From Antrodiella citrinella (Eukaryota; Basidiomycota; Agaricomycetes; Polyporales; Steccherinaceae): a stretch of DNA of 56,399 nucleotides. The position numbers were made by a program, and so were the translations under genes. Below the pieces are notes generated by a model, which worked only from the letters and a program-made list of their open reading frames with translations, was not told where the DNA came from and searched no databases. The stretch is from assembly GCA_004802725.1 (NCBI GenBank), contig SGPM01000168.1, positions 1 through 56,399 of the forward strand. Reading direction: 5' to 3'. This document shows positions 22,136-33,255 of this stretch, in pieces (the stretch's first letter is position 1; each line of letters begins with the position of its first letter).

Positions 22136-22833
22136 ATGGCTCATACCAACCTCGCAGAAGTTAAAGACGCGCTGAAGAAGGCCAACATCATCCCGGACGT
22201 CGTTCCGAACTCATTCAGCCCTACACAACTCTTCACAGCTACCTACTCGAAGGCAGGCCTCGTGAAGATCGGTCAGGAGGTAGATGTGGACGATGCACAA
22301 CAGGAGCCTGAACTGACTCTTGTCGGGGAGATCACAAAGAGCGGTGGGACGTACACTGTCGCGTTCGTTGATCCGGATGCGAGGCCACTCGAGGGAAAGA
22401 CTGGCAAATTGTTCAGACACTGGCTGGTGAATTAAGCGCTACATCTCCCGGTTGTAATGCGTCTGAGACCCCTCTTTTAGATCACAGGCTTAGATTCTGA
22501 GCATGCGGACCCAAAGCATGGGTTGTCCCTCGTGAAGTCTAAAAAGTCCACGACAGCGTACAAAGCACCTGCGCCGAGACCGGGGACTGGTATCCATCGT
22601 TACGGTAAGCTCGTGTTGAACTGTTATGATCATAAGACACGTCTGACCAAATCACAGTGTTCCTGTTGTTCCAGGAACCATCGGCAGGCATCGACATTCC
22701 TAAAGATGCACCCGAGAACGGGGAAGAAACGGACCAGAGGAGGAGTTTTGACGTACTGGGCTTCGCCGAGCGATATGGGTTAAACCTCGTAGGAGCCAGC
22801 TTTTTCTTGGCACGGAATTCCGAGGATAAATGA
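22136..22833 (+). CDS. PEBP-family protein, PEBP-2
   Basis: Three exons (22136-22426, 22481-22604, 22658-22833) give 196 residues, with intron positions equivalent to those of PEBP-1. Motifs are IIPDVVPNSFSPTQLFTATY, then YTVAFVDPDARP, then LFRHWLITG, then PRPGTGIHRYVFLLFQEP, and YGLNLVGASFF at the end. The DPDAR form of the pocket motif is the more standard one in this family; PEBP-1 has DLDAP. The two genes are probably an old duplication in head-to-head orientation. Ligand and target are not predictable from sequence. Confidence 0.93.
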
Positions 22834-23701
22834 ACAGGCAGTCGAAGTCTAACGCGTCCAACATCCAAGTCGCCGTCTGCTCATGAAAGGGGCAAACAGG
22901 GAGTCCCCGATAAGATTAGATCTACAACGTCCACGCCAAAACTTCTCTTGTCACACTACCATCACATCGACGTTGTTCAACTTATAAACACACAACCATG
23001 CCCGTTATCGAATGTCAGATACGACGCTACCATCTGCCACTTTCAGAAGGGCGTATTCTACGAGTTGACTCGCACCGGCTTTCTGATCAATCGACACAAA
23101 TTACACGGCGTCTGCCCCAATGTCCGAGAGCCTCCTACACAGCAAAACCCAGCGCGGACCCCGAAGCTCCGTCCTTGAGCGAATCATCTCCGAAGTAGTT
23201 GCAGAAGGCTGGTTGTGGAGGGGTCCACATTGGTAGGGTGATGTCGGCGCTGGTAGGCCAAAGCGTGGACGCAGCTGACCCTGAGATGAACTTTTCAGTC
23301 GTCGTCTCGTTCAGAGGCCAAGGTGGGTTCATCTTACAGCAACATCTTCACCTGGACACTTGGCGATCGCTGGTGCGCTCGATCTTCTTCCCCAGAATCC
23401 CACAAATCGCACGACGACGCAGTCATCACAGCCTACAGGCTCCGATTTTGAGATCCTCCCTCCGATCTTTGCTGATGCAGTACAGTTGACTGATCACGAT
23501 GCGCGTGCGTACATACGAAATTGCCCGTTCTGTCTCCTTGTCGAAGAACAGCGCTTGTTCCGAGGGGAACCTTATAAGTGAAACGTCGTCTGTCGTCCTT
23601 GGGAGGTCTCTGTTATTACCCTCATCCCATCCGTCCCCCGTCCCCCCTTTGACCTTTGCTTGTCCTGCCAGAGTAGGAATAGCGAGCTGCTGATTTTGAA
23701 G
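22834..23701. other. Stretch between PEBP-2 and the metacaspase, no gene resolved
   Basis: A CTTATAAAC box and a good ATG context (ACAACCATGCCCG at about 22998) precede a 66-codon frame starting MPVIECQIRRYHLPLSEG. Further frames on the same strand (up to about 23580) could be exons, such as LERIISEVVAEGWLWRG and IRNCPFCLLVEEQRLFRGEP, but I could not join them into a consistent gene. A short transcribed gene or a decayed one is possible. Confidence 0.3.
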
Positions 23702-25879
23702 ATGGCTTGGGATATGTTTGGTGGTGCCGCCGGTTCGCAGGAACAAGCGTACAGAACGCGAGATTTCTCATCTGGTCCAGAGTGAGTCCATGCTTTGATT
23801 TGTGTTACGATCCGGGGCTCAGCTAAGACGAATGACTATGCTCTCTCTAGATTCCCTATGCCAATGCCGTGCGTACCAGTTACTGTTTACGCACTACTTG
23901 TTCGGACTGCGCTCACCCAATACATACAGAAGCGCAGGGCCAGGGTATGGCGCCCCCCAACCCCCCTACATGCCAATGGGCGCGCCGCCGACAGGTCCAA
24001 GTTACGCTCCAACATACAGTGCAGAACCAAATTATGACCCAGGTTATGGTTCTTGGGGATATGCTAACCCCGACCCCGCCCCGGGACCTCCTCCGCCTCC
24101 GCCACATTCTGTCTCCCCTGCTGGGCACGTGCACCACCGCCGATCCGCACCGCCGATACAGGCGACGTTAAGCGGACAGAGTTCGCATTCACATGTTTCG
24201 CATCATGTGCATTCTGAGAGGCATGGTATGTGGCCTGAGCTTGTTTTATGTTCGTATATCTCATTGCTTGGTTTCAGTGCACCAAGCCGCTGCGCCCGTG
24301 CCACGTCCAGTTCATCGTAAGTGCAAAGGCTCTCAGCTTCTGGAGTTTTGTGCTGACACGCCGCAGACCACACCCATACGCTATCCGACGAGATGCCTAA
24401 CTTCCAGTATTCAAAATGTACTGGGAAGCGGAAAGCTGTCTGCGTGTGTAGTCTTCACTTCGCTCGAACGAGACTTGCGTCTGACCCTGTGACGGTAGAT
24501 TGGCATAAACTACTTCCGACAGCAATATGAGTTGAAAGGGTGTGTCAACGACGCGAAGAATGTGTACCGGTTTTTGAACAGTGAGCATCCATCTCAACTA
24601 TATCTGTTAGCTTTTGGATCTTAATTGTCTGGGCAGGACATCACAACTATCGGGAAGACGATATTGTTCTATTGGTGGACGACTCCCGCAATCCCCGTCA
24701 GATGCCTACGCGACAAAATATCCTAGAAGCCATGCGATGGCTCGTGAAAGATGCTCAGCCACACGATGCATTGTTCTTCCATTGTACGTGCACCGTGTTG
24801 CTTCTTACCTTCCTATTAATTATCTTCGTATATCAAAGATTCTGGACACGGCGGTCAAGAGAAAGATCGTGACGGAGACGAAATTGACGGATGGGATGAA
24901 GGTACACTTTCATTAACGGATGAGAGCGAACACATTTACTAATGCACTAGCACAGTCATCTATCCATTAGACTATCAGAAGTCGGGCAGCATTGTTGATG
25001 ATGTATGTGGAATCTGCACAGAGAGGCAACGCCAAATACTCATATTTATTGTCATAGCTCATGCATAGCATCATGGTCAAGCCTCTTCCCATCGGGTGCA
25101 GACTAACGGCGTTGTTCGATGTAAGGAGTCACTGCACACTGGATATCTCCGCGACGCTTACCGAGTCCCTTCAGTCATGTCATTCCGGTTCCGTCCTTGG
25201 TATGTCATATACGCGCAGATCTGTTCTCAGTGATTGACGTCTCCGCTTGGCGATCTTGTAGATCTTCCATACGAGGTACGTATATCCTTCCTTTTACTAA
25301 GTAATTACAAAGCTCATGTTTGTCGTGTTGCAGTATCATACAAATGGGCGCACGAAGGGCAGTCAAGTGACAAGGAGTCATATCAAGGAGAAGTCTACAC
25401 CAGCCGATGTCGTGCGTATACCTCCTTCCCCCCCTCCGATGTTCCCCTCTATATTCTAACATCTGTCTCAGATCTCGTGGAGCGGCTGTAAAGATTCGCA
25501 GAAGAGCGCAGATACGTTTGAGGACGGCGCTGCGGCGGGTGCCATGAGCCACGTATGTTCTTTGCTGTCATTCATGTGACCTTGCGCTGATCTTTCTTAC
25601 AGGCCTTCATTTCTTCGCTTAGTACGTTTACTGTCTTCTCCGTTGTTTTTCCGTACTCATATCTTTGCGATTTCCAGCTCTTGATCCCAACCAGACGTAC
25701 CAAGACCTGCTACGCTCTGTGCGCGATATCCTCAAAGTCAAGTACAGTCAGAAGCCTCAACTATCGAGCTCGCATCGAATTGTACGCTCATCTCATGACT
25801 GTCTTCTTCTGCATTGCATACTCATCCCCGTCTTCCTTTTGTTATCATTCAGGATACGAATCTCAAGTTTATCCTATGA
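23702..25879 (+). CDS. MCA1: Type I metacaspase
   Basis: About 16 short introns join to a product of about 418 residues. Residues 1-145 form a Pro/Gly/Tyr/Gln-rich prodomain (GYGAPQPPYMPMGAPP and an PPPPPP run) typical of fungal type I metacaspases. The caspase-like p20 domain follows: KAVCIGINYFRQQYELKGC, DDIVLLVDD, then catalytic His in YSGHGGQEKDRDGDEIDGWD (His codon 24847-24849), then catalytic Cys in FDSCHSGSVLD (Cys codon 25178-25180), and DVISWSGCKDSQ. The p10-like part ends at TNLKFIL. Metacaspases are Ca-dependent proteases cleaving after Arg/Lys, linked to stress, protein quality control and cell death. Splices interrupt both catalytic motifs, yet all junctions checked keep the frame. 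Confidence 0.95.
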
Positions 25880-26513
25880 AGTGAACACGTACGAAAGTAC
25901 CGGTTTTGATTATGTATTGGTTGTATTTCGAGTTCCCACTAGTACTGTATCCATCCCGAACATTCTGTTGTTGTTTGTCATCCATGCTGTACCACTGCTA
26001 CACTGATAACTTATGCATGTCATTCAATGTTCAGCGCAATTGCTTGTTCTCGGAGACTCGGACCTTTCGACAATCATACTTGACAAGTCCGACCATCTGA
26101 ACCTGCAATACAGTATAGGGCTCATGAAGTCGACAGCAGGCGGTCTATACATGTAATCTCGCAATTATCTCGGGCTACTTCAGACAGCCCCAGATTGTCC
26201 TGAAATTGAGTGTTGATCGACCTGTCTGTCTGCAGGCTCATCTACCACGCGTACGCAATCTCCTTCATACGAGCACAGGCAGGTTTGCCACGCAGCATTG
26301 AAGAATCAATGAAGATCGCTGAAAATGAAGATCAAGATTGAACTTCAGGCCTAAGTTTAGTTTGACGCATAACTTGAAGCACACCGTGAAGATGTTGAGC
26401 CCAACGACCGATAATCCCTTGTCATTCCTTACGCCAGAACATTACAGAAAATCAAAACACCTTAGAGTACGACAACCCAAATCCCTGGAACTCAAACAGA
26501 AAAGAAAAGAAGC
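25880..26513. other. Intergenic, convergent 3' ends of metacaspase and repeat-protein gene
   Basis: No gene is seen. Short frames on the plus strand (25906-26100) have no motifs. The two flanking genes point toward each other, so both terminators and 3' untranslated regions should lie here. Confidence 0.6.
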
Positions 26514-27687
26514 CTAATCGAGCTCGTTCAAGCTCCTAACATACTCCGTATGTGCCCTCGCGAGCATGAGCATATCCATGTCCTCCCGCTTGACGAACGC
26601 GCCCACAATAGGGAGGACAGTCTCAGCCGTCTTCGTGAAACCCTTGACGAAGCCGCTCCCGAAGTCCTTGACGTCCTGCCAGCTGATCGCACCGCTTTCC
26701 TGGCGCGCAAGCAGGTCGTTCAAATGGGCGAGGTCGCGCGCGAGGATATCCGCCTCCTCGCGCTTGACGAACGCTCCGACGACGGGAAGGAGTGTTTCGG
26801 CAGTCTTGGTGAAGCCTTTGACGAACCCAGATCCGAAGTCCTTGACGTCCTGCCAGCTGATCGCGCCGCTCGCACCGCTCGCGTCCTGGCGCGCGAGGAC
26901 GTCACGCGTAAAGTTGTCTAGGTCCTCGCGTTTGACGAACGCACCGACAATGGGAAGTACTGTTTCGGCGGTCTTGGTGAAGCCTTTGACGAAGCCGCTT
27001 CCGAAGTCTTTGACGTCTTGCCAGCTGAGAGCTCCGCTTTGGTCGGCGGAAGTGGTGGCAGCAGCGCGAGCTCTGTATGCAGCGTCAATATTCGGAGACG
27101 GGGCGGATAGTGACAGAGCAGACGCACTCGAGTATGCCGTCGCGCTTACCGGTTACTTTGTTGTAGATATCCGCGCCTTCGGTGATTATGGGAGTGATGC
27201 TCTGGATTCCATCGAGAACTTTGTTACCAAAGTTCTCGACATCTTGCCAGCTCAAAGCACCACTTTCAACCTGGCGAGCCCTGAAATGAACCTTCGTCAG
27301 TACTGATACAGTCGACGCAAAAGTTCTCGACGTACATAAGCTCCTCCAGATCACGCTTGCCTTTGACCTTGTTGAAGATGTCCACGCCTTGAGTAATGAC
27401 AGGAGTGATGTTCTGTATACCGTCAAGAACCTTGTTGCCAAAGTCCTCGACGTCTTGCCAGCTGAGCGCGCCGCTTTCCTGACGGGCACTGTCAAATGCC
27501 ATGCATTATCAATCAGACAATGTTTTGAGACTGGAAGTCAAAGAACTCACTGGAGTTCAGCAAGCTCTCTGCTGAAGTGGCTGAGAACATCACGCTTGGA
27601 GTTGACGAAAGGAGCGGGAACAGCAAAGACAGACGGTGCGCTGATAGCGACAGCAGCGAAGGCAATGATGGCAACGCGAGAGTGCAT
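26514..27687 (-). CDS. Secreted tandem-repeat protein with Lys-Arg sites (Kex2-type peptide precursor)
   Basis: Four exons (27687-27551, 27488-27336, 27280-27128, 27072-26514) give 333 residues. Residues 1-22 are a clear signal peptide (IIAFAAVAISAPSVFA). A Lys-Arg pair at 31-32 is followed by five repeats of 52-59 residues, each ending in Lys-Arg (about 90, 142, 195, 251, 309) and each followed by Asp or Glu. Every repeat has a SGAxSWQDVxxFG core. Repeats 1-2 continue with a VLDGIQ..ITP..T form, and repeats 3-5 with FVKGFTKTAETVLPIVGAFV. Exons 2 and 3 are each exactly 153 nt and encode one repeat each. The layout is that of a precursor cut by the Kex2 protease in the Golgi into several secreted peptides. 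The activity of the peptides is unknown. Confidence 0.88.
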
Positions 27688-30295
27688 GTTGAAGGATGAT
27701 ATGATGGGTTGAAGAATGGAAGGGGTTGCGTCGTATGAAGTAAAAAGTAATGAAAAGGCGTAAGACAGAACAAGTCGTTAGAATGAGAGGTCGTAAATTG
27801 GACAAGTCAGGCTGGAACGTGCGGATTCATGAGCAAGGAAAGGGAAGATCATGTCAAATAAGCGTAACTCACCAACCAGCACCGTGACTTTGGCGTGAAC
27901 GAAGGGGGAGACCGGAAGTGGACTGAGGAATATGGACATAAGCATCCCCAGCTTTATAGTACAGCCGGTTTGAATGCCAAGAAAATTGAGGAGATTGTTC
28001 CAAGTCCGCATCATCGCCTGCCTCGATGTCCAGACTCCAAGGTCAGAGTGCGCAAAGACTTGGCAAAGACTAAGGCATGGCGTGACAGCTTGATCTGAAA
28101 CATAAGGTGATGCATACCGGCGCCGCCGCTGAAAGTGTCACACAATCCCGATCAGAGACAGAGACGACGTTGGCAATCGGCGGTCGCTCATAGCGCCAAT
28201 AGTGGACGCTTCTAGTATCAAAGTACACAGCGTTATAGCCCGCCACACTCTCCGTGTACCTGCTGGGCATTCAGTCAATGATTTGCAGAGGCATGTTATT
28301 TGATTGCGGCTCAAACCTATATGTAGCGTGCTTAGCCTTTATCGAGGTCGGACGAGATAGATTGAACACGCACTCTGATGTCGCAAGCAAGGCGCTGGAC
28401 TCGAAATCGCGGTGGGCTGTTGATTCACGGCTGTTTTGCGCTCAACGATTACTCGGACGGGAGTAAGGACAGTTTCGTCGGCGAAATGTACAGGAATCTA
28501 AGGTGACGATATATCATTCCTTGGCCAATCCTTGGCTGCAATTGATTGCTTGACCCCGGGAGATGATCGAACTCGGAGACGGTGGAATGCAACAAAGACA
28601 AGCTCTGCTTATCTTTTGCTTGGCGAAGGAATTCAGCTTCAACTGAGATTAACTTGAAACTGGTCGCTTTGTGCAACAGAAGATCACGACCGCCCAACGC
28701 CGACATCGAACTTAAGTCCTGCGCTTGGCTGAGTGCAACGAATGCACGCTGCAAAACATGCACAAGTTTTGCTATGTCCGTCAATCTAGTCTCGACCTAT
28801 GATTTGCATGATATTAGCACCGCAAGCACAAAGACACCGATGGACATTGGAAACAGACCATTGAGAATGCCGCGTGAAGTAGTACCGTCAACAGAGTCGC
28901 CGAGAGTCCGAGACCGACCTCGATCCTTTGTCTTGGAAATAAGTGAGAAAGGGAGCATGTGTTGGACGATTCCAAGTCAATGGCCAATTGAAGTGATAGT
29001 ATCGTTGGTACAATGGAGGACCAGCGCTAAGGGCCCGGGCGCGCGACAATAGTTCGGAATTTGCCGGCCAGTAATTTTTGCGCGCGGCCCTCTCCAAGCG
29101 CGGAGTATGAATATGCGCATACATTCCAACGTTGACCAATTTAATATCAGCAAAGAGTTGACCGATTCCATTCATTCATACTGCTGCATGAAGATCTTGT
29201 GCTTCCGAACTTTCACTGACCGGCCTGAAGAGTTAGCCCCGGCGTGACGCTCATCACCGCTCCCTGCAGTAGTATGGCTAGCAACATTCGGTTTGGTCCG
29301 CCGTTTGCTATGCGTATGATTCTGTTCCATTCATAGTCAAAGACTGATAGGATCCAAGATTCCACGAAAACTTCTCCATAGCCATTCTTTATGAGCTTCC
29401 GACTTCCAATTGTCTCCACAGCAAACTGATCACGAACGATGCAACCCTTCGACTTGACTGGCTTGCGGCGTCGAGGCTTACATTCGAGTCCTATTGCGAG
29501 AAGGTTTCAATATTGTACGTCCACCCATACTGCATATAATGCTTCGGTGTGTCACTCAGAATTCCCAAAGAAGGATGTTAAGTGACAGGTCCGAGTGAGT
29601 TGTTATTACATTTTATGTATCGCAATGCTCAAGCGAAACATGGGAAGACAGTGAAAACAGTGGTCGGCTCCGTCATACCGCCTGATTAGGTACGTCGGTG
29701 TTTGCGAGCGAGCGGAAGTCTTGTTTGGGGTTCACTGAAGTACCGTAGAGGCTGGCTCGACTTTGGGAACCTCCATGTTCGGCGTCGCAGCGTGAACCTC
29801 CCACTGCGAGTAGTCAACTCAACATCTCATGGTTCAGATAGGGACATCCTCACAGAATACGCACGATGGACGGAAAGTTGAATCAATGTCCCAAAGTTGA
29901 CACCTGTGGACGCCATGACACCTACGAGCACTTGGAGGCTAGACCACCATGGCAACAAACTTGCGAGCGACCTATGCCTTTTCGGTCACAAATTGGTCGT
30001 ATCCCGCCCGAGGTTCCTTGATCTTACAGGAGTCTAGATAACGACGCCGTCCCCTTCCTCCGGTCAAGTGTCGTTCAGCTATAATCTGCCGATGCCACGG
30101 GTTCTATGCTAGCGAACAGGTTCTTCACACTTCATATTGACTTTTCGCCCGAGAAGATCGCTCAACTTTGTTTAAAAACCCGCGAGTTGATTTGTTTCGT
30201 CGCGGAATAATCCCCATGTCGACTTGAGCTACTCACGAATTCTCGTACATATTCGATTCAGTAGATCCTCCTGCAGCGCACTCTCAGGCACCGCG
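27688..30295. other. 2.6 kb without a recognised gene
   Basis: The part next to 27687 is the promoter of the repeat-protein gene, and the part before 30296 the promoter of the 7TM pseudogene. Between them the longest open frame (28582-29052, plus, 156 codons) and several minus frames (28449-28784, 28888-29175) show no motif, no signal peptide and no convincing splice pattern. A decayed or fast-evolving gene cannot be excluded. Confidence 0.45.
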
Positions 30296-31237
30296 ATGGG
30301 TTTTCCTCAACCTGACTTGTTCATCATCTCAACTGCTGTGCAAGGTGTGCTCCACGGTACGTACATGATTTTGTTGTTTTGTAAGGCAGACTCGAGATCC
30401 TAACAAAAACAAAAGGGGTCGCTGTGTTCATGTTCGCAGTCACCATGTACATGCTTGTACAGGATCCCCGACGCCAGCTACGATATGATCGCGGTATCGT
30501 CCACTTTGATGCTGCTGGCAACGATTGTGAGTGTCATCTGAACTGATTTGAGTTGTAGGCTGAAAAATATTTCTTGACGTACTTATAGGAGTGCGTTACC
30601 AATATCGTGCGTCTCGTGGTTTTATCACGATTGGTCCGAATCTTCTTGGAGGGGCCGCGACGTACTTCATGGACTCCAACCAATTCATGTTCCTTATCAA
30701 AGGCTGTTCATTTCCTCTACAGATACTCATCCTTGATGGCGTAGTAGTAAGTCATTGGCAATACCTGATTCTAGATTAAAAGTTATTGTTACCAGTGATA
30801 TCTTCTCGTAACCTAGATTTATCGCGCTTATGTGGCTTGGCAGACTTGCTATGTCATCACTTTACCTGTTGCTGCGTGGTGCGGTTTACTTGGTATGTGA
30901 TGTGCAGGAACGAGAACGTTCATCGTGAGATCTGACTGTTATCGTAGTATCGACAATTGGACTGTTCTACACTTTCATTAATGACTATGTGCATCCTGCT
31001 CATGCCTCCTCACCAAACACAACAGTTGCGTGGATCACGGCTCGGTACAGTCTGACTTTGGTAACCAACGCAATTGCGACCGGTATGTCCACGTCGGCGA
31101 CTCTTGTGACTCTGCTCACCTTCCGCACTGGCTCTTCCGCAAGTGTGTTGTCGTCAACGAGCTCGAGACAGCAATCACGGACCACGATTTGTGCAGTTTT
31201 GAGTCAGAGATGGGTCGCAGCACATTGGGGAGGATAA
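30296..31237 (+). pseudogene. Seven-transmembrane paralogue with two offsetting frameshifts
   Basis: Blocks match the minus-strand gene at 31836-33255: start MGFPQPDLFIISTAVQGVLH, then GVAVFMFAVTMYMLVQ, then (another frame) MIAVSSTLMLLATI and ECVTNIVRLV, then back in frame RGFITIGPNLLGGAATYF, LIKGCSFPLQILILDGVV, IYRAYVAWQTCYVITLP, and VAWITARYSLTLVTNAIATG. One shift lies near 30480-30486, the second near 30614. They cancel, but between them the read-through frame meets a TGA made across the exon junction (T|GA at about 30525/30590). The C-terminus after LLTFR is short compared with the paralogue. Most likely a dying copy, unless one splice is used differently so that the shifted segment is skipped. 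Confidence 0.7.
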
Positions 31238-31835
31238 TACGGTCAAAGCTGTGACGACAAGTAGACAGAGATCCGATTCCTTGCCAGTGTTGTTTGTCGG
31301 AGTGTTACATCTTGCCAACGTAAACGCTAGCGCCTCTGACTCGGATTACGAGGCACCCACATGGCGGGCACAAATTCGCGGCCCAATCATGATGGCGATT
31401 TCAATTGAACTTGAAGCTTGAAGAAGAACATTCAATTTGCTATCGCATTTGTCGGTGCTTTGTTGTTTTCTCAATTCTAACGTCTGGTGTCTAGGCCGGA
31501 CAACTTGTTTTTTTGTTTTCCTTGCCGTGAGTTGACTCCCGGCACAATGACCTAGGTCAACGTGAGTCCGTGACATTCATATTCAAGTGGGGATTCATTG
31601 ATGTTCATTGTAATTTGTAAATACACTCATGCCTTGTAACATGGATGCCTCAAAATCGGACGAGGAACAATACGAACATGGCTGAAGCTCGGAGAGGAAG
31701 TTGACAAAGAAACGAGTCGAACTTTGGACGTCCTCGGGTCGAGAAAACAAGAAGGAAGTAGTACTACTCATGGGCTATAAAGTTTGACGTGCATGTGCAC
31801 TCGGTACAAGAAGTTTCCTCAGAACAAGAGACGTA
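31238..31835. other. Convergent 3' spacer between the two 7TM paralogues
   Basis: No gene is supported. A minus-strand frame of 76 codons (31346-31576) has no motif. The spacer lies between the 3' ends of the frameshifted and the intact copy. Confidence 0.5.
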
Positions 31836-33255
31836 TCAAGGCCGGTCCTTCATGACCAATGTCGAGTCACTGATCCCTAGCGCCTGGATATTCACCCTAG
31901 AATGCCTATCTTCCCGCGAAATAACGCTCCGTTCGGTATCAAAGAAGTTTGAGATCTGGTCGGCCAGAGACTTCATTTCGATTACGCTATCGGAGCGATT
32001 GCGGCGACTGAGATGGTTGGTCGGAGAAGTCTCTGGAGCGTCAGAGGAAGCAAACTTGAGAGCTGAGGGGTGGTGGTGGGAGCTCTCAAGATCGCTCATA
32101 CCCAGCACAGTGAGCTTGCGGCTGGTCAAAAAACCTACACGGACAATGATCATGTTGAAGACGATAGAGATGGTAGGAGGGATCTGCGGAAGATTTATTT
32201 AGCTTCGGTGAATGTCTAACAATGAGATGACTCACGATATCGCGAATGATGTATACTGCGACTGACCCCCTGAGAAACGTCGCCAGAGTAACGATGTTGA
32301 CGACAGTGTATATCACACCAGCCTCCACTACGACTCGAAGAACTATCGCAAGGCGGCTCCCCTCCCTATCAGCTTTGTTTCCACGGTCCACTTTCCACAG
32401 CCGAAAAGCAAGAAGCGCTACAACGATAAGGTTAGCCATACTGCTATCAGTACTATGAGACATCTCTGGCTCACCTGTCGCTGTGACATTAGTGGCAAGC
32501 GTTGTTGCGTACACAGCAATGATCCAGTTGGCTGTACGGGCAGCGAAGACGCTTTCGGGATGTTTATACGCAGTTACAAGAGCATAGATAAGACCTATGG
32601 TAGAAGCTTTGTTGATGCGCAGAAACATCAGCAGCTAGTAGTGGTCATTGACGACTTGGCTTTGCACTTACCGAGTCCACAACCCCAGCCGACTCCAGGA
32701 ACGAGGAGAGCCCAGGGTGTCTGCCACGCTATGTAGGCCCGATAAATCTGTCGAGCGGGCTCAGGTCATCGAAGAGAAGTGGTATCATAATGACGACGTA
32801 CAACGGCGCCGTCCAATATGAGGATCTGAATCGGATGCAGACAGCCTTTTACGACGAACGTCGGTTCTGAGATCTTCGAGAAAAACGCCTCGACGCCGCC
32901 GGTGAGGCGTGGTCCGACCGTAAAAAAGCCGCGGAAGAGTCTGATCACATTTGTGAGAAACTCCTGCGACCTCACAATCAGTAAGATCCGAACTAAGGTC
33001 AAAAGCAGGCACATACTGTGGTGGACAATATCATCAGAGTGGATGACGCGACAAGCATTCCGATGTTCAGTCGTCGTCGCCGACGACCCCGAGTCAAAAT
33101 GAAAATCGTGAGCAGAAACATAAAGATCGCGAACCCTAAGTTGAGGACGAAATGAGTGCCAGGACGCTAAGATGGTCTGAGTAAAGAGATCACATACCGT
33201 GTAGAAGGCCTTGAAGCGTAGTCGAGATAATAGCAGCTTCCGAGAGAGTCAACAT
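31836..33255 (-). CDS. Seven-transmembrane protein, Agaricomycete type, intact copy
   Basis: Seven exons (33255-33198, 33135-33017, 32963-32802, 32747-32672, 32606-32475, 32417-32236, 32183-31836) join in phase to 358 residues. The order of segments is MLTLSEAAIISTTLQGLLH, GFAIFMFLLTIFILTRGRR, MLVASSTLMILSTT, FLTNVIRLFRGFFTVGPRLT, VVKGCLHPIQILILDGAVV, IYRAYIAWQTPWALLVPGVG, then ANWIIAVYATTLATNVTATA, LLAFRLWKVDRGNKADREG, IVLRVVVEAGVIYTVVNIVT, a last helix IPPTISIVFNMIIVRVGF, and a Ser/charged cytoplasmic tail. The YRAYxxWQ motif after helix 3 is typical of a large uncharacterised Agaricomycete 7TM family. Function is unknown. Its phases define where the plus-strand copy is broken. Confidence 0.8.

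Noticed and set aside
22998..23198. Tautomerase-like small protein (MPVIECQ start)
   Set aside because: Only the first residues resemble the family. No Arg/Arg pocket or second strand follows, so the family call is not supported.
26566..27306. A 246-codon plus-strand open frame over the repeat-protein gene
   Set aside because: It is antisense to a spliced gene with a signal peptide and perfect repeats. The frame stays open because the repeats and GC-rich codons have few stops on the other strand.
28582..29052. A 156-codon plus-strand frame as a gene
   Set aside because: No motif, signal or splice pattern, and composition like the surrounding spacer.
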